55,168 nt of DNA from assembly GCA_012837425.1 (NCBI GenBank), contig DURE01000023.1:1-55168 (forward strand). The letters run 5' to 3'. Positions 15,597 to 23,284 of the stretch are shown piece after piece. The DNA comes from Clostridiales bacterium. GTDB taxonomy: Bacteria > Bacillota > Clostridia > Oscillospirales > CAG-272. Positions within the stretch are counted from its first letter, which is position 1, and each line of letters opens with the position of its first letter. A model generated the notes under the pieces. The model ran no database searches. It saw only the letters and a list, made by a program, of their open reading frames with translations, and was not told the DNA's origin. Both the position numbers and the translations under genes were made by a program.

Positions 15597-16322
15597 TCAG
15601 TCCTTCTCGCGTTTTATTTCCCTTTTCATGCGCCAGAGGTCGCGGAGCATCTTTACGGCGTCCTTTATCAGGCTCACCTTGGACTCGCGGTGGCTCAGCA
15701 CCTTGACCGGTATCTCGGCGATGTAAAAGCCGTACTTCCCGGCGCGCAGTATAACCTCAAAATCAAAGGCCCAGCCGTCGACTTTGCAGCGGCTGAAAAT
15801 TTTCTGCGCCGCCTCGCGCCTGAAAGCCTTGCAGCCGCATTGGGAATCGGTCAGCCTGAAACCTCCGACGACACAAAGCAGCCTCAGGTATATCTTTGAG
15901 GCCAGCCGGCGCATGAAGGTATAGCCCTCATAACCGTCTCGGCTCAGGTTCCGGGAGCCGATTACTATGTCGACATGGGGATTTTTGTTAAAGGTATCAA
16001 TAAGCCGTCCTATAACCTCTGTCCCGTAGGCCAGGTCGGCATCGGTGAACATCATGATGTCCCCCTCGGCGGCCAGCATTGCAACTCGCACGGCGCAGCC
16101 CTTCCCACGGTTTTTTTCATATCCCACAACCCGCACTCCAGGCAGGTTCAGTGCCCTGATGGCATCCCCACTGCCGTCCCGGCTGCCATCGTCAGAGAAA
16201 ATCAGCTCCCAGCACCCGTCCTCAAAATGCCCGGACAGATAACCGAAAAGCGTACGGGCGGTGTTTTCGATAATGGGTCTTTCATTGTACATCGGTATAA
16301 TTACCGATATTTTTTTTGTCAT
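15597..16322 (-). CDS. Family 2 glycosyltransferase, dolichyl/polyprenyl-phosphate sugar synthase-like
   Basis: A 241-residue GT-A enzyme related to DPM1-type polyprenyl-phosphate glycosyltransferases. It has ISVIIPMYNERPIIENT at the N-terminus, the nucleotide-sugar site FSDDGSRDGS, the metal-binding FTDADLAYG (a DxD-type motif), and RLTDSQCGCKAFRRE. No C-terminal membrane segments are seen. It would load a sugar onto a lipid carrier for surface glycan or protein glycosylation; donor and acceptor are unknown. AAGGAG is 6 bases before the ATG. It lies 76 bases after the sortase gene on the same strand. Confidence 0.88.
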   Translation of the reverse strand: MTKKISVIIPMYNERPIIENTARTLFGYLSGHFEDGCWELIFSDDGSRDGSGDAIRALNLPGVRVVGYEKNRGKGCAVRVAMLAAEGDIMMFTDADLAYGTEVIGRLIDTFNKNPHVDIVIGSRNLSRDGYEGYTFMRRLASKIYLRLLCVVGGFRLTDSQCGCKAFRREAAQKIFSRCKVDGWAFDFEVILRAGKYGFYIAEIPVKVLSHRESKVSLIKDAVKMLRDLWRMKREIKREKD

Positions 16323-16398
16323 CGCGGCTCCTTTATTTTAGCTAATGCGGCCTTTCCTGAATTTCGGCAGCGCAAACCGGCAATTTTGCCTGGCTGCT

Positions 16399-17358
16399 TT
16401 AGTTCTCTATGCCCACCAGAACCGCATGCACCGCCAGCCTTGCGTCGTTATAGGTATTGAGGCAGGTTGACAGGGTGATTATTCTGTCGGAGGCGTAAAG
16501 TTCAATGTCGCTCAGCAGCATCGACTGGCTCTGCATCTTTTTGATAAAGGCAAGATATTCGCTGTTTGAAGCGAAATAAATCGAGCTGTATCCGTCGTTG
16601 GCCTTGGTGTTGTGAACCGAGAAAACCTGGTATGTATATATCCCGTCAAGTGTGTAGATAACGATGTTCACATTGTTGAAATACTTCTGCTGTTTGAAGT
16701 AGGTCAGTTTCTGAAACATCGAGCCGTTGTTCATATTGTGGCCGAAGATTAGCGACACCTTGTTGTTCTCAAGGTTGCGGTCGCACCTGTAGTCGAGGAA
16801 AATTGAGCCCGACTTCAGCTCACTGTCGTCATATGCGTGGGTGACATAAAATTCGTTGTCCTCCCCGCGCAGGAGCGGATAGCTTATCTGCTTTGATTTA
16901 TTATTCTCCTCAAACCGGATGTCTATATATCCGAAAACGTCTTTGTTTACCTCCTGGAGCGACCTGATAAACTCGCAGGCGTTGAGGAATTTTTCGCTGT
17001 ATACCGGCTCGGGCGTTGTGGTTACCGAAGGCTCGGTGGTTCCGCTGCCGGCCGGGGTTGTCACCTCACCGCTGTCCGGGTTACTTGTACCCGGAGCGGT
17101 CGTATCGCCGGGGCTTGGAGAGGTGGTAGTCTCATCGCCTCTTGTAAAAATATACTTTGCAGTGGTCTCGGCGGCGTTGCCGGTGGTTTTTTCTATGGCG
17201 CGATGAAAATCGTCTCGCACCTTGCCGTAGAGGTCGGACGCCTTCTGGTATGCCAAAAAGGTGTTAATCAGCATTACCGCGCTGACTATGAAAACCGTTG
17301 AGAGCAGAACAATGAGTGTCAGCCAGACAATCTTTTTTGCTTTTGTTTGATTTGCCAT
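16399..17358 (-). CDS. srtB: Class B sortase
   Basis: Membrane transpeptidase that anchors proteins to the cell wall. The 319-residue protein has an N-terminal membrane helix (about 11-34), a Ser/Thr/Pro-rich linker (about 75-120) and a catalytic domain with His207 (SLIFGHNMNNGSMF), Cys299 (ITLSTCLNTY) and Arg307 (DARLAVHAVLVG). The insertion before the catalytic Cys and the GHNM motif fit class B. No protein with a C-terminal sorting signal was seen in the window. AAGGAA lies 10 bases before the ATG. It follows the histidine kinase by 65 bases. Confidence 0.93.
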   Translation of the reverse strand: MANQTKAKKIVWLTLIVLLSTVFIVSAVMLINTFLAYQKASDLYGKVRDDFHRAIEKTTGNAAETTAKYIFTRGDETTTSPSPGDTTAPGTSNPDSGEVTTPAGSGTTEPSVTTTPEPVYSEKFLNACEFIRSLQEVNKDVFGYIDIRFEENNKSKQISYPLLRGEDNEFYVTHAYDDSELKSGSIFLDYRCDRNLENNKVSLIFGHNMNNGSMFQKLTYFKQQKYFNNVNIVIYTLDGIYTYQVFSVHNTKANDGYSSIYFASNSEYLAFIKKMQSQSMLLSDIELYASDRIITLSTCLNTYNDARLAVHAVLVGIEN

Positions 17359-17423
17359 TGGTGGGGTGTTCCTTTCTGAAGCCAGGCCGGCCGCTTTGCG
17401 GCAGGCCCGGCTTTGCCAAAAAA

Positions 17424-18959
17424 TCAGTTTTCGCTCGGGTCGCTGTTGTCCTGTTCATCGGGCAAAGGGAGCGGCAGTTCGAACCAGAAGGTGCTGCCCT
17501 GCCCCGGCGCGCTGTCGACCCCATAGCGCGCTCCGTGAAGCTCGAGCACGTTTTTGACTATCGAGAGACCTATACCGGTTCCGACGGCGGCGCGGCGGTG
17601 AATTTTGTCCACTTTGTAGTACCTGTCCCATATGTAGGGCAGGTGCTCGCGAGGTATCCCCTCTCCGGTGTCGGTCACCGATATTCTGACAACATGGTCC
17701 CCGACACTCTGCACCACCCGCACCAGCCTGTCCTCGCCGGTGTAGTTTATCGCATTGTTTATTAGATTATATAAAACCTGAAGTATCATGTTGCGGTCGG
17801 CTGTAACATACACCTCACGGTCCGACCAGAAGTTTATCCGGTAGCCGCCCGCCCTGGCAAGTTTTTCATATCTCTGCATGGTGTCCCGGACGGTTTCTGT
17901 CAGATTGAAGCGTGTGATTCTGGGCTGCCCGGCGCCGGCCTGAAGTCGGGAGAGGTCAAGTAAATCGCTCACAAGCTGACTCAGCCGGTCGGCCTCGTCT
18001 ATAATGGCCTGAATATTATCCGGGGTGTTCTCGCCGGGTATGTCGCGGATAAGCTCGCCGTAGCCGATTATCATGGCCAGCGGCGTGCGCAGGTCGTGAG
18101 AAACATTTGCAATGAGCTTTTTTTGCAGCCGGTCGTTCTTTGACAGCTCGCGCGCGGCATAATTCAGTGTGTCGGCAAGCTCGCGGGTTTCGCGGAAGCC
18201 CGCGCCCGAGAAGTTGACGTCGTAATTCCCGGTCGCCAGACTTTTAGCCGCGCTGTTCATCCGCTCAATAGGCCTTGATATGTTTTTCGATATTATCAGT
18301 GCCAGAAACAGGGCTCCGACAATCAGCGCTATTGCTATCCAGAGGTACTGCAGCAACATCATGCTGACCACAGCACTCATCGGGGTCATCTCGACGTTGA
18401 GCATGATAGCGTATTTTTCACCGCCAGGGCTCTTGACCAGCCTTATGAGTATGGTGCTCTCGATGTTAGCGTCGCTGTCGGCATAGCGGTCTCTTTGTGG
18501 GAGGAAAAAGAAAGGCGAATAATAAAACCCGGCGTCTGCAAGCTCGCCCTTGGTCCGCTTCTCGATGTATTCGCCGCCCTGCTCCTTTGCCTTATTATAC
18601 AGTTCGGTTACATATTTCTCGGTAATATTTGAGAGCACGCTGTTTCCTGAGACATCCACCGTAACCAGCTCTACCGCATTCATCCCCTCTATACGCAGCA
18701 CCATGACACAGACGCCGTATTCCACCGCATTCTGATATGCTATTGTGTGCAGCGAACTATCCCCGATATGCTCCTCTATTGTGTCGGCCGCCCGAGTGAG
18801 CTCCCGGCGCTTGATGCTCTCATAAAATTTATCGAGCAGCTTGACCTGAAAGAGCCAGACCACCGCGAGCACAAACACGATAAAAAGTGCGAGGTACAAA
18901 AACAGCTCCCACCGAATGCTCATATCGCGCGGCCGCCGCGCTCGCCCTGCCTTTTTCAA
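17424..18959 (-). CDS. HAMP-containing sensor histidine kinase
   Basis: Membrane sensor kinase of 511 residues: TM1 (about 19-38), an extracytoplasmic sensing domain of about 160 residues, TM2 (about 200-222), HAMP (about 222-275), H-box NVSHDLRTPLAMIIGYGEL with phospho-acceptor His288, N-box QVLYNLINNAINYTG, and the ATP lid with DTGEGIP and GTGIGLSIVK. The start is TTG at 18959 with GGGAGG 8 bases upstream; the internal ATG at 18923 has none. It is 21 bases after the response regulator stop. Together with the upstream htrA, the arrangement recalls CssRS, which senses secretion stress in Bacillus; that is inference. Confidence 0.95.
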   Translation of the reverse strand: MKKAGRARRPRDMSIRWELFLYLALFIVFVLAVVWLFQVKLLDKFYESIKRRELTRAADTIEEHIGDSSLHTIAYQNAVEYGVCVMVLRIEGMNAVELVTVDVSGNSVLSNITEKYVTELYNKAKEQGGEYIEKRTKGELADAGFYYSPFFFLPQRDRYADSDANIESTILIRLVKSPGGEKYAIMLNVEMTPMSAVVSMMLLQYLWIAIALIVGALFLALIISKNISRPIERMNSAAKSLATGNYDVNFSGAGFRETRELADTLNYAARELSKNDRLQKKLIANVSHDLRTPLAMIIGYGELIRDIPGENTPDNIQAIIDEADRLSQLVSDLLDLSRLQAGAGQPRITRFNLTETVRDTMQRYEKLARAGGYRINFWSDREVYVTADRNMILQVLYNLINNAINYTGEDRLVRVVQSVGDHVVRISVTDTGEGIPREHLPYIWDRYYKVDKIHRRAAVGTGIGLSIVKNVLELHGARYGVDSAPGQGSTFWFELPLPLPDEQDNSDPSEN

Positions 18960-18980
18960 CTCAAACGCCTCCCGGGCCGG

Positions 18981-19673
18981 TCAGTTTTCTTCGAATCTAT
19001 AGCCTACTCCCCTAAGAGTCACTATGTACCTGGCATACCTGCCAAGGCTTTTGCGCAGAAGCTTTATATGGGTGTCAAGCGTGCGGGCGTCGCCATAGAA
19101 ATCATAACCCCAGACCTCGCTTATCAGCTTTTCGCGCGAGAGTGCGATATTGCGGTTTTTCAGCATGTAGAAGAACAAATTATATTCCTTGGGCGACATA
19201 TCCACACGCTGTCCGTCGATATATACAAGTCGCGCGGTAAGGTCTGCCTTAAGCCCGCCGCCGTCAAGCTCAACAACCTCGTTCTTGCGCTCGCCCTGCC
19301 GGCCTTGCTCTCCCCTTGTGCGCCTCATGACCGCGTTGATTCTCAGCATCAGCTCCTTCGGCGAGAAGGGTTTGACCACATAGTCGTCGATTCCCAGCTC
19401 AAATCCGTTGATTTTATCGTACTCCTCACCCCGCGCCGAGAGCATGATTATCGGGGTGTCGGCCGTTTTTCGGATTTCGCGGCAGGCCGAAAAGCCGTCG
19501 AGCTCGGGCATCATGATGTCCATGATTATAATGTCGTATTTCCTGCGCCTGCACTTGTTGATGGCATCCATTCCGTCGCTGGCCTCGTCGACGGTATGCC
19601 CCTCAAATTCGGCGTACTTCTTGATAATCGTGCGGATTCTGGCCTCGTCGTCGACCACAAGAATATTATACAT
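18981..19673 (-). CDS. OmpR-family response regulator
   Basis: A 230-residue regulator. The receiver domain has the acidic pair VDDE, the phospho-acceptor Asp52 (IIMDIMMPELDG), the conserved Thr/Ser as LSARGE, and the Lys in DYVVKPFSPKEL. The C-terminal winged helix (about 130-230) holds LVYIDGQRVDMSPKEYNLF and LDTHIKLLRKSLG. GGGGGGAGG is just upstream of the ATG, and a good promoter precedes it. Likely target: the htrA promoter, where an 11-bp direct repeat lies at the -35 region. Confidence 0.95.
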   Translation of the reverse strand: MYNILVVDDEARIRTIIKKYAEFEGHTVDEASDGMDAINKCRRRKYDIIIMDIMMPELDGFSACREIRKTADTPIIMLSARGEEYDKINGFELGIDDYVVKPFSPKELMLRINAVMRRTRGEQGRQGERKNEVVELDGGGLKADLTARLVYIDGQRVDMSPKEYNLFFYMLKNRNIALSREKLISEVWGYDFYGDARTLDTHIKLLRKSLGRYARYIVTLRGVGYRFEEN

Positions 19674-19711
19674 GACCTCCCCCCTTCCTTCAGGCTTTCA
19701 GGGCTAACATT

Positions 19712-19740
19712 ATTATATCTCAACCTGAATATTTTTTCAA
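19712..19740 (-). promoter_or_regulatory. Sigma-A promoter of the two-component operon
   Basis: TTGAAA (19735-19740), 17 bases, TATAAT (19712-19717) on the minus strand, so regulator and kinase can be made apart from htrA. Confidence 0.75.
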
Positions 19741-19757
19741 CTGGGAATTGCGTCGGG

Positions 19758-19809
19758 GCAAAAAGCAGCCCGGCCGCTTTTGCAGCCGGAGTAAAAGATA
19801 CTCCGGCTG
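19758..19809 (-). terminator. Tandem hairpins after htrA
   Basis: CAGCCGGAGTA / TACTCCGGCTG is a perfect 11-bp stem with a 5-base loop (19783-19809). A second stem GCAAAAGC / GCTTTTTGC follows at 19758-19782. They lie between htrA and the regulator gene. Confidence 0.6.
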
Positions 19810-19819
19810 ACAAGAATTA

Positions 19820-21277
19820 TCAATTGAATTTGTTCTTTACTTCTTCGGGAATATACTCACGGAGCGTTAAATTGACGTCGGACTGTTTCCCTTCTCTTGA
19901 AACCCTGATCGTTATCGTGTCTCCGACCGAATATTTGCTTATAATGCCCTTTATTTCATCGATTGTTGACACCTCGATGCTGTTCACCGATACAATCCTG
20001 TCTCCGGGTTTTATTTTATCTGTGTATTTTGATTCAACCACAAATACGCCATATACCCTGCTAAAGAACGGGCCGTTAGCTACGTAATAATAACCTTCCT
20101 CAAGTTTCAGTCCGGCTTCAACTCTGCCGGTTACGTACCCATGCTTATACAGCTCCTGGACAATCTCATACACCTTATCTATCGGGATAGCATATCCGAG
20201 ATTATCGCCGGTAGATTTAGCGTTGACTATTCCTATCAGCTCACCCCTCTTGTTAAAAAGCCCGCCGCCTGAGTTGCCGGGGTTGACCGCGGCGTCGGTC
20301 TGCAGCAGGGTCATTGAGATTCCGTCGATTTCGACCTCGCGCGCCAGTGCGCTGATAATGCCCTCGGTCACCGTGCCGCCGAGCTTGCCGAGCGGGTTCC
20401 CGATGGCGATAACGTCCTCGCCGACCCTAAGAGAGGCGCTTGAGCCGAGCGCCGCTCGTGTAACCACTTCATCGGTTGTAATAGTAAGTAATGCGATATC
20501 GGTCGTTGCGTCGGCCCCGCACAACTCGGCCTTATACTCGCTGCCGTTGGTGAGCTTTACCGTTATGGTGTCGGCGCCCGATATGACGTGGTTGTTTGTA
20601 ACAATGGTAACAGTTTTCTGGTCCTCGGTTACTCCGATAATAACACCTGAACCCGCGCCGCTTTCGACAAGCCTCCCGACATAACTGCTTTTTTCGGTGT
20701 ATATTTCAACCACCGAGTCCTTGACGAGCTCAACCACGTCGGGCCAATTAAGGTTCTCGTCGCCGACGCTTCCGGTCACCGTTTCGATCTGCCTTGAGTC
20801 GTTATTTTTGATTATCACCATCGGTGAGTCATTCGTCGGCGTGTTTTGTGTGTCCTCAGTATTACCGCCGATGGCTGCCGTGGTCTGTTGGTCGTCCCTG
20901 TCTTTGATAAAATACTCGTCAACTATAAGCATACCGCCCAAACCGGCCAACGCCGACATAATCATTATGGCAACGACTGCCAGGGCGATAAGCCAAACCC
21001 TGCTGCCCCTTCCCCTCCTGCGCTTCTTCGGGGGCTCTGTAAAATCGAGCCGGCTGCCGGCCTTATCTTCGGCTTGGTATGAATATTCGCTTTTACCGAC
21101 ATAGTAAGGCGGCGTAAAAAGGTTATCATTGTCTTTCATACCGTTACCTCCTACAGAGTAGAGTTTTTGCTGACCTTTCGGCGCCCCCGGGCCTATGTCC
21201 TGCCCGGCACCGGCTTTCTGTTCATATAAATTCTCCGAGCCGTCCTGCCTTGTGTTGTCAAGCTCGTTGTTGTTCAT
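19820..21277 (-). CDS. htrA: HtrA/DegP-type membrane serine protease
   Basis: Membrane-anchored quality-control protease of 485 residues. A long, polar cytoplasmic N-terminus (about 1-92) ends in a basic stretch (PPKKRRRGRGSR). It is followed by one membrane helix (about 93-115), a Thr/Asn-rich linker, a trypsin-like S1C domain with catalytic His230 (TNNHVISG), Asp260 (TTDIALLTI) and Ser336 (NPGNSGGGLF), and a C-terminal PDZ domain (about 385-470). TGGAGGAAG lies 4-10 bases before the ATG. The next genes encode a two-component system, an arrangement known for stress-induced htrA genes in Bacillota. Confidence 0.95.
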   Translation of the reverse strand: MNNNELDNTRQDGSENLYEQKAGAGQDIGPGAPKGQQKLYSVGGNGMKDNDNLFTPPYYVGKSEYSYQAEDKAGSRLDFTEPPKKRRRGRGSRVWLIALAVVAIMIMSALAGLGGMLIVDEYFIKDRDDQQTTAAIGGNTEDTQNTPTNDSPMVIIKNNDSRQIETVTGSVGDENLNWPDVVELVKDSVVEIYTEKSSYVGRLVESGAGSGVIIGVTEDQKTVTIVTNNHVISGADTITVKLTNGSEYKAELCGADATTDIALLTITTDEVVTRAALGSSASLRVGEDVIAIGNPLGKLGGTVTEGIISALAREVEIDGISMTLLQTDAAVNPGNSGGGLFNKRGELIGIVNAKSTGDNLGYAIPIDKVYEIVQELYKHGYVTGRVEAGLKLEEGYYYVANGPFFSRVYGVFVVESKYTDKIKPGDRIVSVNSIEVSTIDEIKGIISKYSVGDTITIRVSREGKQSDVNLTLREYIPEEVKNKFN

Positions 21278-21307
21278 ATTCTTCCTCCATTTCTATGTTT
21301 CGCTCTT

Positions 21308-21340
21308 ATTATAGAAAATCAATGTGACGATTGTATGACG
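21308..21340 (-). promoter_or_regulatory. htrA promoter with possible response-regulator box
   Basis: TATAAT (21308-21313) lies about 30 bases before htrA with a poor -35 (ATACAA). CGTCA occurs twice, 11 bases apart (21336-21340 and 21325-21329), over the -35 region. Direct repeats with 10-11 bp period are typical OmpR-family sites. Confidence 0.5.
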
Positions 21341-21481
21341 GGTCAATTAAAAGTCACTGAAATGCTTTGAAAAAAACAGCAATTTGACTTAAGAAAATAC
21401 AGATTTGACAGCCTGGGCAAAACCGAAGAGCAAAACACCCGGCCTGTCGGAATTTCGCCGTCGACAAAAAAAGGATTATTG

Positions 21482-21510
21482 TTGTTTAAGAACAATTTAT
21501 CTGTTATAAT
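21482..21510 (+). promoter_or_regulatory. Sigma-A promoter of the queG-like/addBA operon
   Basis: TTGTTT (21482-21487), 17 bases, TATAAT (21505-21510). A GCCGG-type palindrome follows in the leader. Confidence 0.7.
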
Positions 21511-21559
21511 TATATAAAGAAAAGCCGGCCGACCGGCCTAAACCCGACGGAGACCGCCA

Positions 21560-22399
21560 ATGTTCGATTATATCCGCCGCCTGCTCTCGGAGCACCAAAT
21601 CACGCTCTGCGGCGCCCTGCCGCTTTCAGCCTGCAAGATAACCCGCCCCCACCTGCTTGAAAAGCACGGCATCGGTACAGCCGGCCGGGTGTTCATTTTT
21701 GCCGTGCCCTACCTTACCCCCACCGATGTTTTGCCCAACATCTCGGCATATGCCATACCCGAGGACTACCACAGGTTTTTCGCGGGTCTTTTTGATAGTG
21801 TCCTGCCGCGTATCAAAGATAAGTTCCCGGGTTATAAATTTGCAGGCTACACCGACAGCTCGCCGATAGATGAGCGTAGCGCCGCGGCGGCGGCCGGGCT
21901 CGGCTTTGTCGGACGGCACGGGCTGCTGATAACCGGGCTTCATTCGTCTTATGTCTTTCTCGGCGAAATAATTACAAATGCCGACATAAAGGACAACAGC
22001 GGCGGCATAGCCCCCGCCGAACATAATCCCCCGCTCTGCGAGGGCTGCTATGCCTGCACCGCCGCCTGCCCCTATGGCCTTTCCGGCGGCTGCCTGTCAG
22101 CCGTCACGCAAAAAAAGGGCGAGCTGAGCGAGGATGAAAAGAACATGATAATAAAACACGGCTCGGTCTGGGGCTGCGACATTTGCCAGGAGGCCTGCCC
22201 CTACACCGCCGCCGCGCGCAAAAGTGGCAGCATTTACACAAAAATCCCGTATTTTCTGCGCTCGCTCACCCCGCGCCTTACAAAAGAGCTTGTTTTGTCC
22301 ATGAGTGAGGAGGATTTCGTGAAGCGCGCATATTCCTGGCGCGGCAGAGATACAATACTGAGGAACCTTGAAATAATCGGGGAAAGCCGTGGCCGGTGA
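21560..22399 (+). CDS. Epoxyqueuosine reductase-like iron-sulfur protein (short QueG)
   Basis: A 279-residue protein related to QueG, the cobalamin-dependent reductase that finishes queuosine synthesis in tRNA. DSSPIDERSAAAAAGLGFVG and YVFLGEIITNADI match the QueG core, followed by two 4Fe-4S motifs, CEGCYACTAACPYG and CDICQEACPY. It lacks the HEAT-like C-terminal part, so it is about 100 residues shorter than classical QueG. It may be a related reductase rather than QueG itself. GGAG lies about 9 bases before the ATG. Its end overlaps the region upstream of the next gene. No other queuosine genes are in the window. Confidence 0.8.
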   Translation: MFDYIRRLLSEHQITLCGALPLSACKITRPHLLEKHGIGTAGRVFIFAVPYLTPTDVLPNISAYAIPEDYHRFFAGLFDSVLPRIKDKFPGYKFAGYTDSSPIDERSAAAAAGLGFVGRHGLLITGLHSSYVFLGEIITNADIKDNSGGIAPAEHNPPLCEGCYACTAACPYGLSGGCLSAVTQKKGELSEDEKNMIIKHGSVWGCDICQEACPYTAAARKSGSIYTKIPYFLRSLTPRLTKELVLSMSEEDFVKRAYSWRGRDTILRNLEIIGESRGR

Positions 22400-22460
22400 G
22401 GATACCGGGGAGTCGGGAGTCGGCGTCCCCTTTAGCCCAGCTACCCCCGACGGCATAGTA

Positions 22461-22490
22461 TCCCGCATTTGTTACATAACCTGCGGGAGG
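22461..22490 (+). promoter_or_regulatory. Hairpin overlapping the RBS of the coiled-coil membrane protein
   Basis: TCCCGCA (22461-22467) pairs with TGCGGGA (22482-22488), with GTT/AAC inside. The 3' arm includes most of the GGGAGG ribosome binding site. Confidence 0.4.
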
Positions 22491-22499
22491 CAAGTTTAC

Positions 22500-23255
22500 A
22501 TGGCAAACCAAACCAAAGCCCGGGGTGCGGGAGAGTCGGCCCGGGATGAGCAAATAAAGCAGCTTAGCCGCGAGCTTGACAGGCTGCGCCGCGAGAATCT
22601 CAGACTCTCAAGGCTTGCCGGCCTACAGCAAAAGGATAACCCTGACAGCCGCGCCGAGGAGGTGCTGGCATATCAGGCGGCGACCCGCCGGCTGATGAGC
22701 AGCCCCTCCTATGCCTCGTATCTCGCCGGCTTTGTCCGCGCCTCCTCGCCCTATCGGGCCTGGCACGGAATTGTCGGTTACGCGCGCCGGCTCAGGCTGC
22801 TGTCGGGCGCGGCGCGGATACTTGCCCGCGTGGTGGCCTTTATCGAAACCAGCGCCGTGCTGCTGCTCTTGGCCTCGGCGGCAATAATTCTTGTCCCTCT
22901 GCTGCTCCTCCTCTTTGTCATAACTTTTATCACCGCCCTTTTTGAGCGCAAAAGGCTCCTGCACAGGCTGGCCGGGGCCATCCGGGACCGGGATGTCTAT
23001 GTCTTCTTCCCGGCCAAAAAAGAACAGCTATTGCCGGGGTCATTCTACTTTGGGGCAATGGAGGAGCTGTCGCGCAAAAACTCAGATTTTGTCATCGCCG
23101 TATCCCCCGCTCTGAAAAGCAGTGCCGGATTCTTGTTTCTTAATGCCCGCCGGAGCGGAAAAAATCCGAACCTGTATATTGTCCGCCGGCACTTCTTTTT
23201 CAGACTCAGGAAAACTCTTGAGAGCGGGCCGGCGAACCTGACATTTATTTATTAG
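22500..23255 (+). CDS. Coiled-coil membrane protein of unknown function
   Basis: A 251-residue protein not recognised. A charged coiled coil (about 15-45, DEQIKQLSRELDRLRREN) is followed by a basic amphipathic region and one or two membrane segments (about 118-148, VLLLLASAAIILVPLLLLLF). A C-terminal domain of about 100 residues contains VYVFFPAKKEQLLPGSFYFG. The frame is open from 22389, inside the previous gene, but the ATG at 22500 has GGGAGG 9 bases upstream. It lies between the QueG-like gene and addB in one transcription unit. Its N-terminus MANQTKA is identical to that of the sortase, probably by chance. Confidence 0.7.
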   Translation: MANQTKARGAGESARDEQIKQLSRELDRLRRENLRLSRLAGLQQKDNPDSRAEEVLAYQAATRRLMSSPSYASYLAGFVRASSPYRAWHGIVGYARRLRLLSGAARILARVVAFIETSAVLLLLASAAIILVPLLLLLFVITFITALFERKRLLHRLAGAIRDRDVYVFFPAKKEQLLPGSFYFGAMEELSRKNSDFVIAVSPALKSSAGFLFLNARRSGKNPNLYIVRRHFFFRLRKTLESGPANLTFIY

Positions 23256-23284
23256 CCTTGCGAATTTTTCATGAAAGGACGCTC

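Noticed and set aside
18747-20087. 446-codon plus-strand frame opposite the kinase and regulator
   Set aside because: It lies across three confident minus-strand genes and intergenic DNA; no recognisable domain or start.
16399-22520. Shared N-terminus MANQTKA of the sortase and the coiled-coil membrane protein
   Set aside because: Only seven residues agree, codons differ (AAT/AAC, ACA/ACC), and the proteins diverge right after; chance is the simplest reading.
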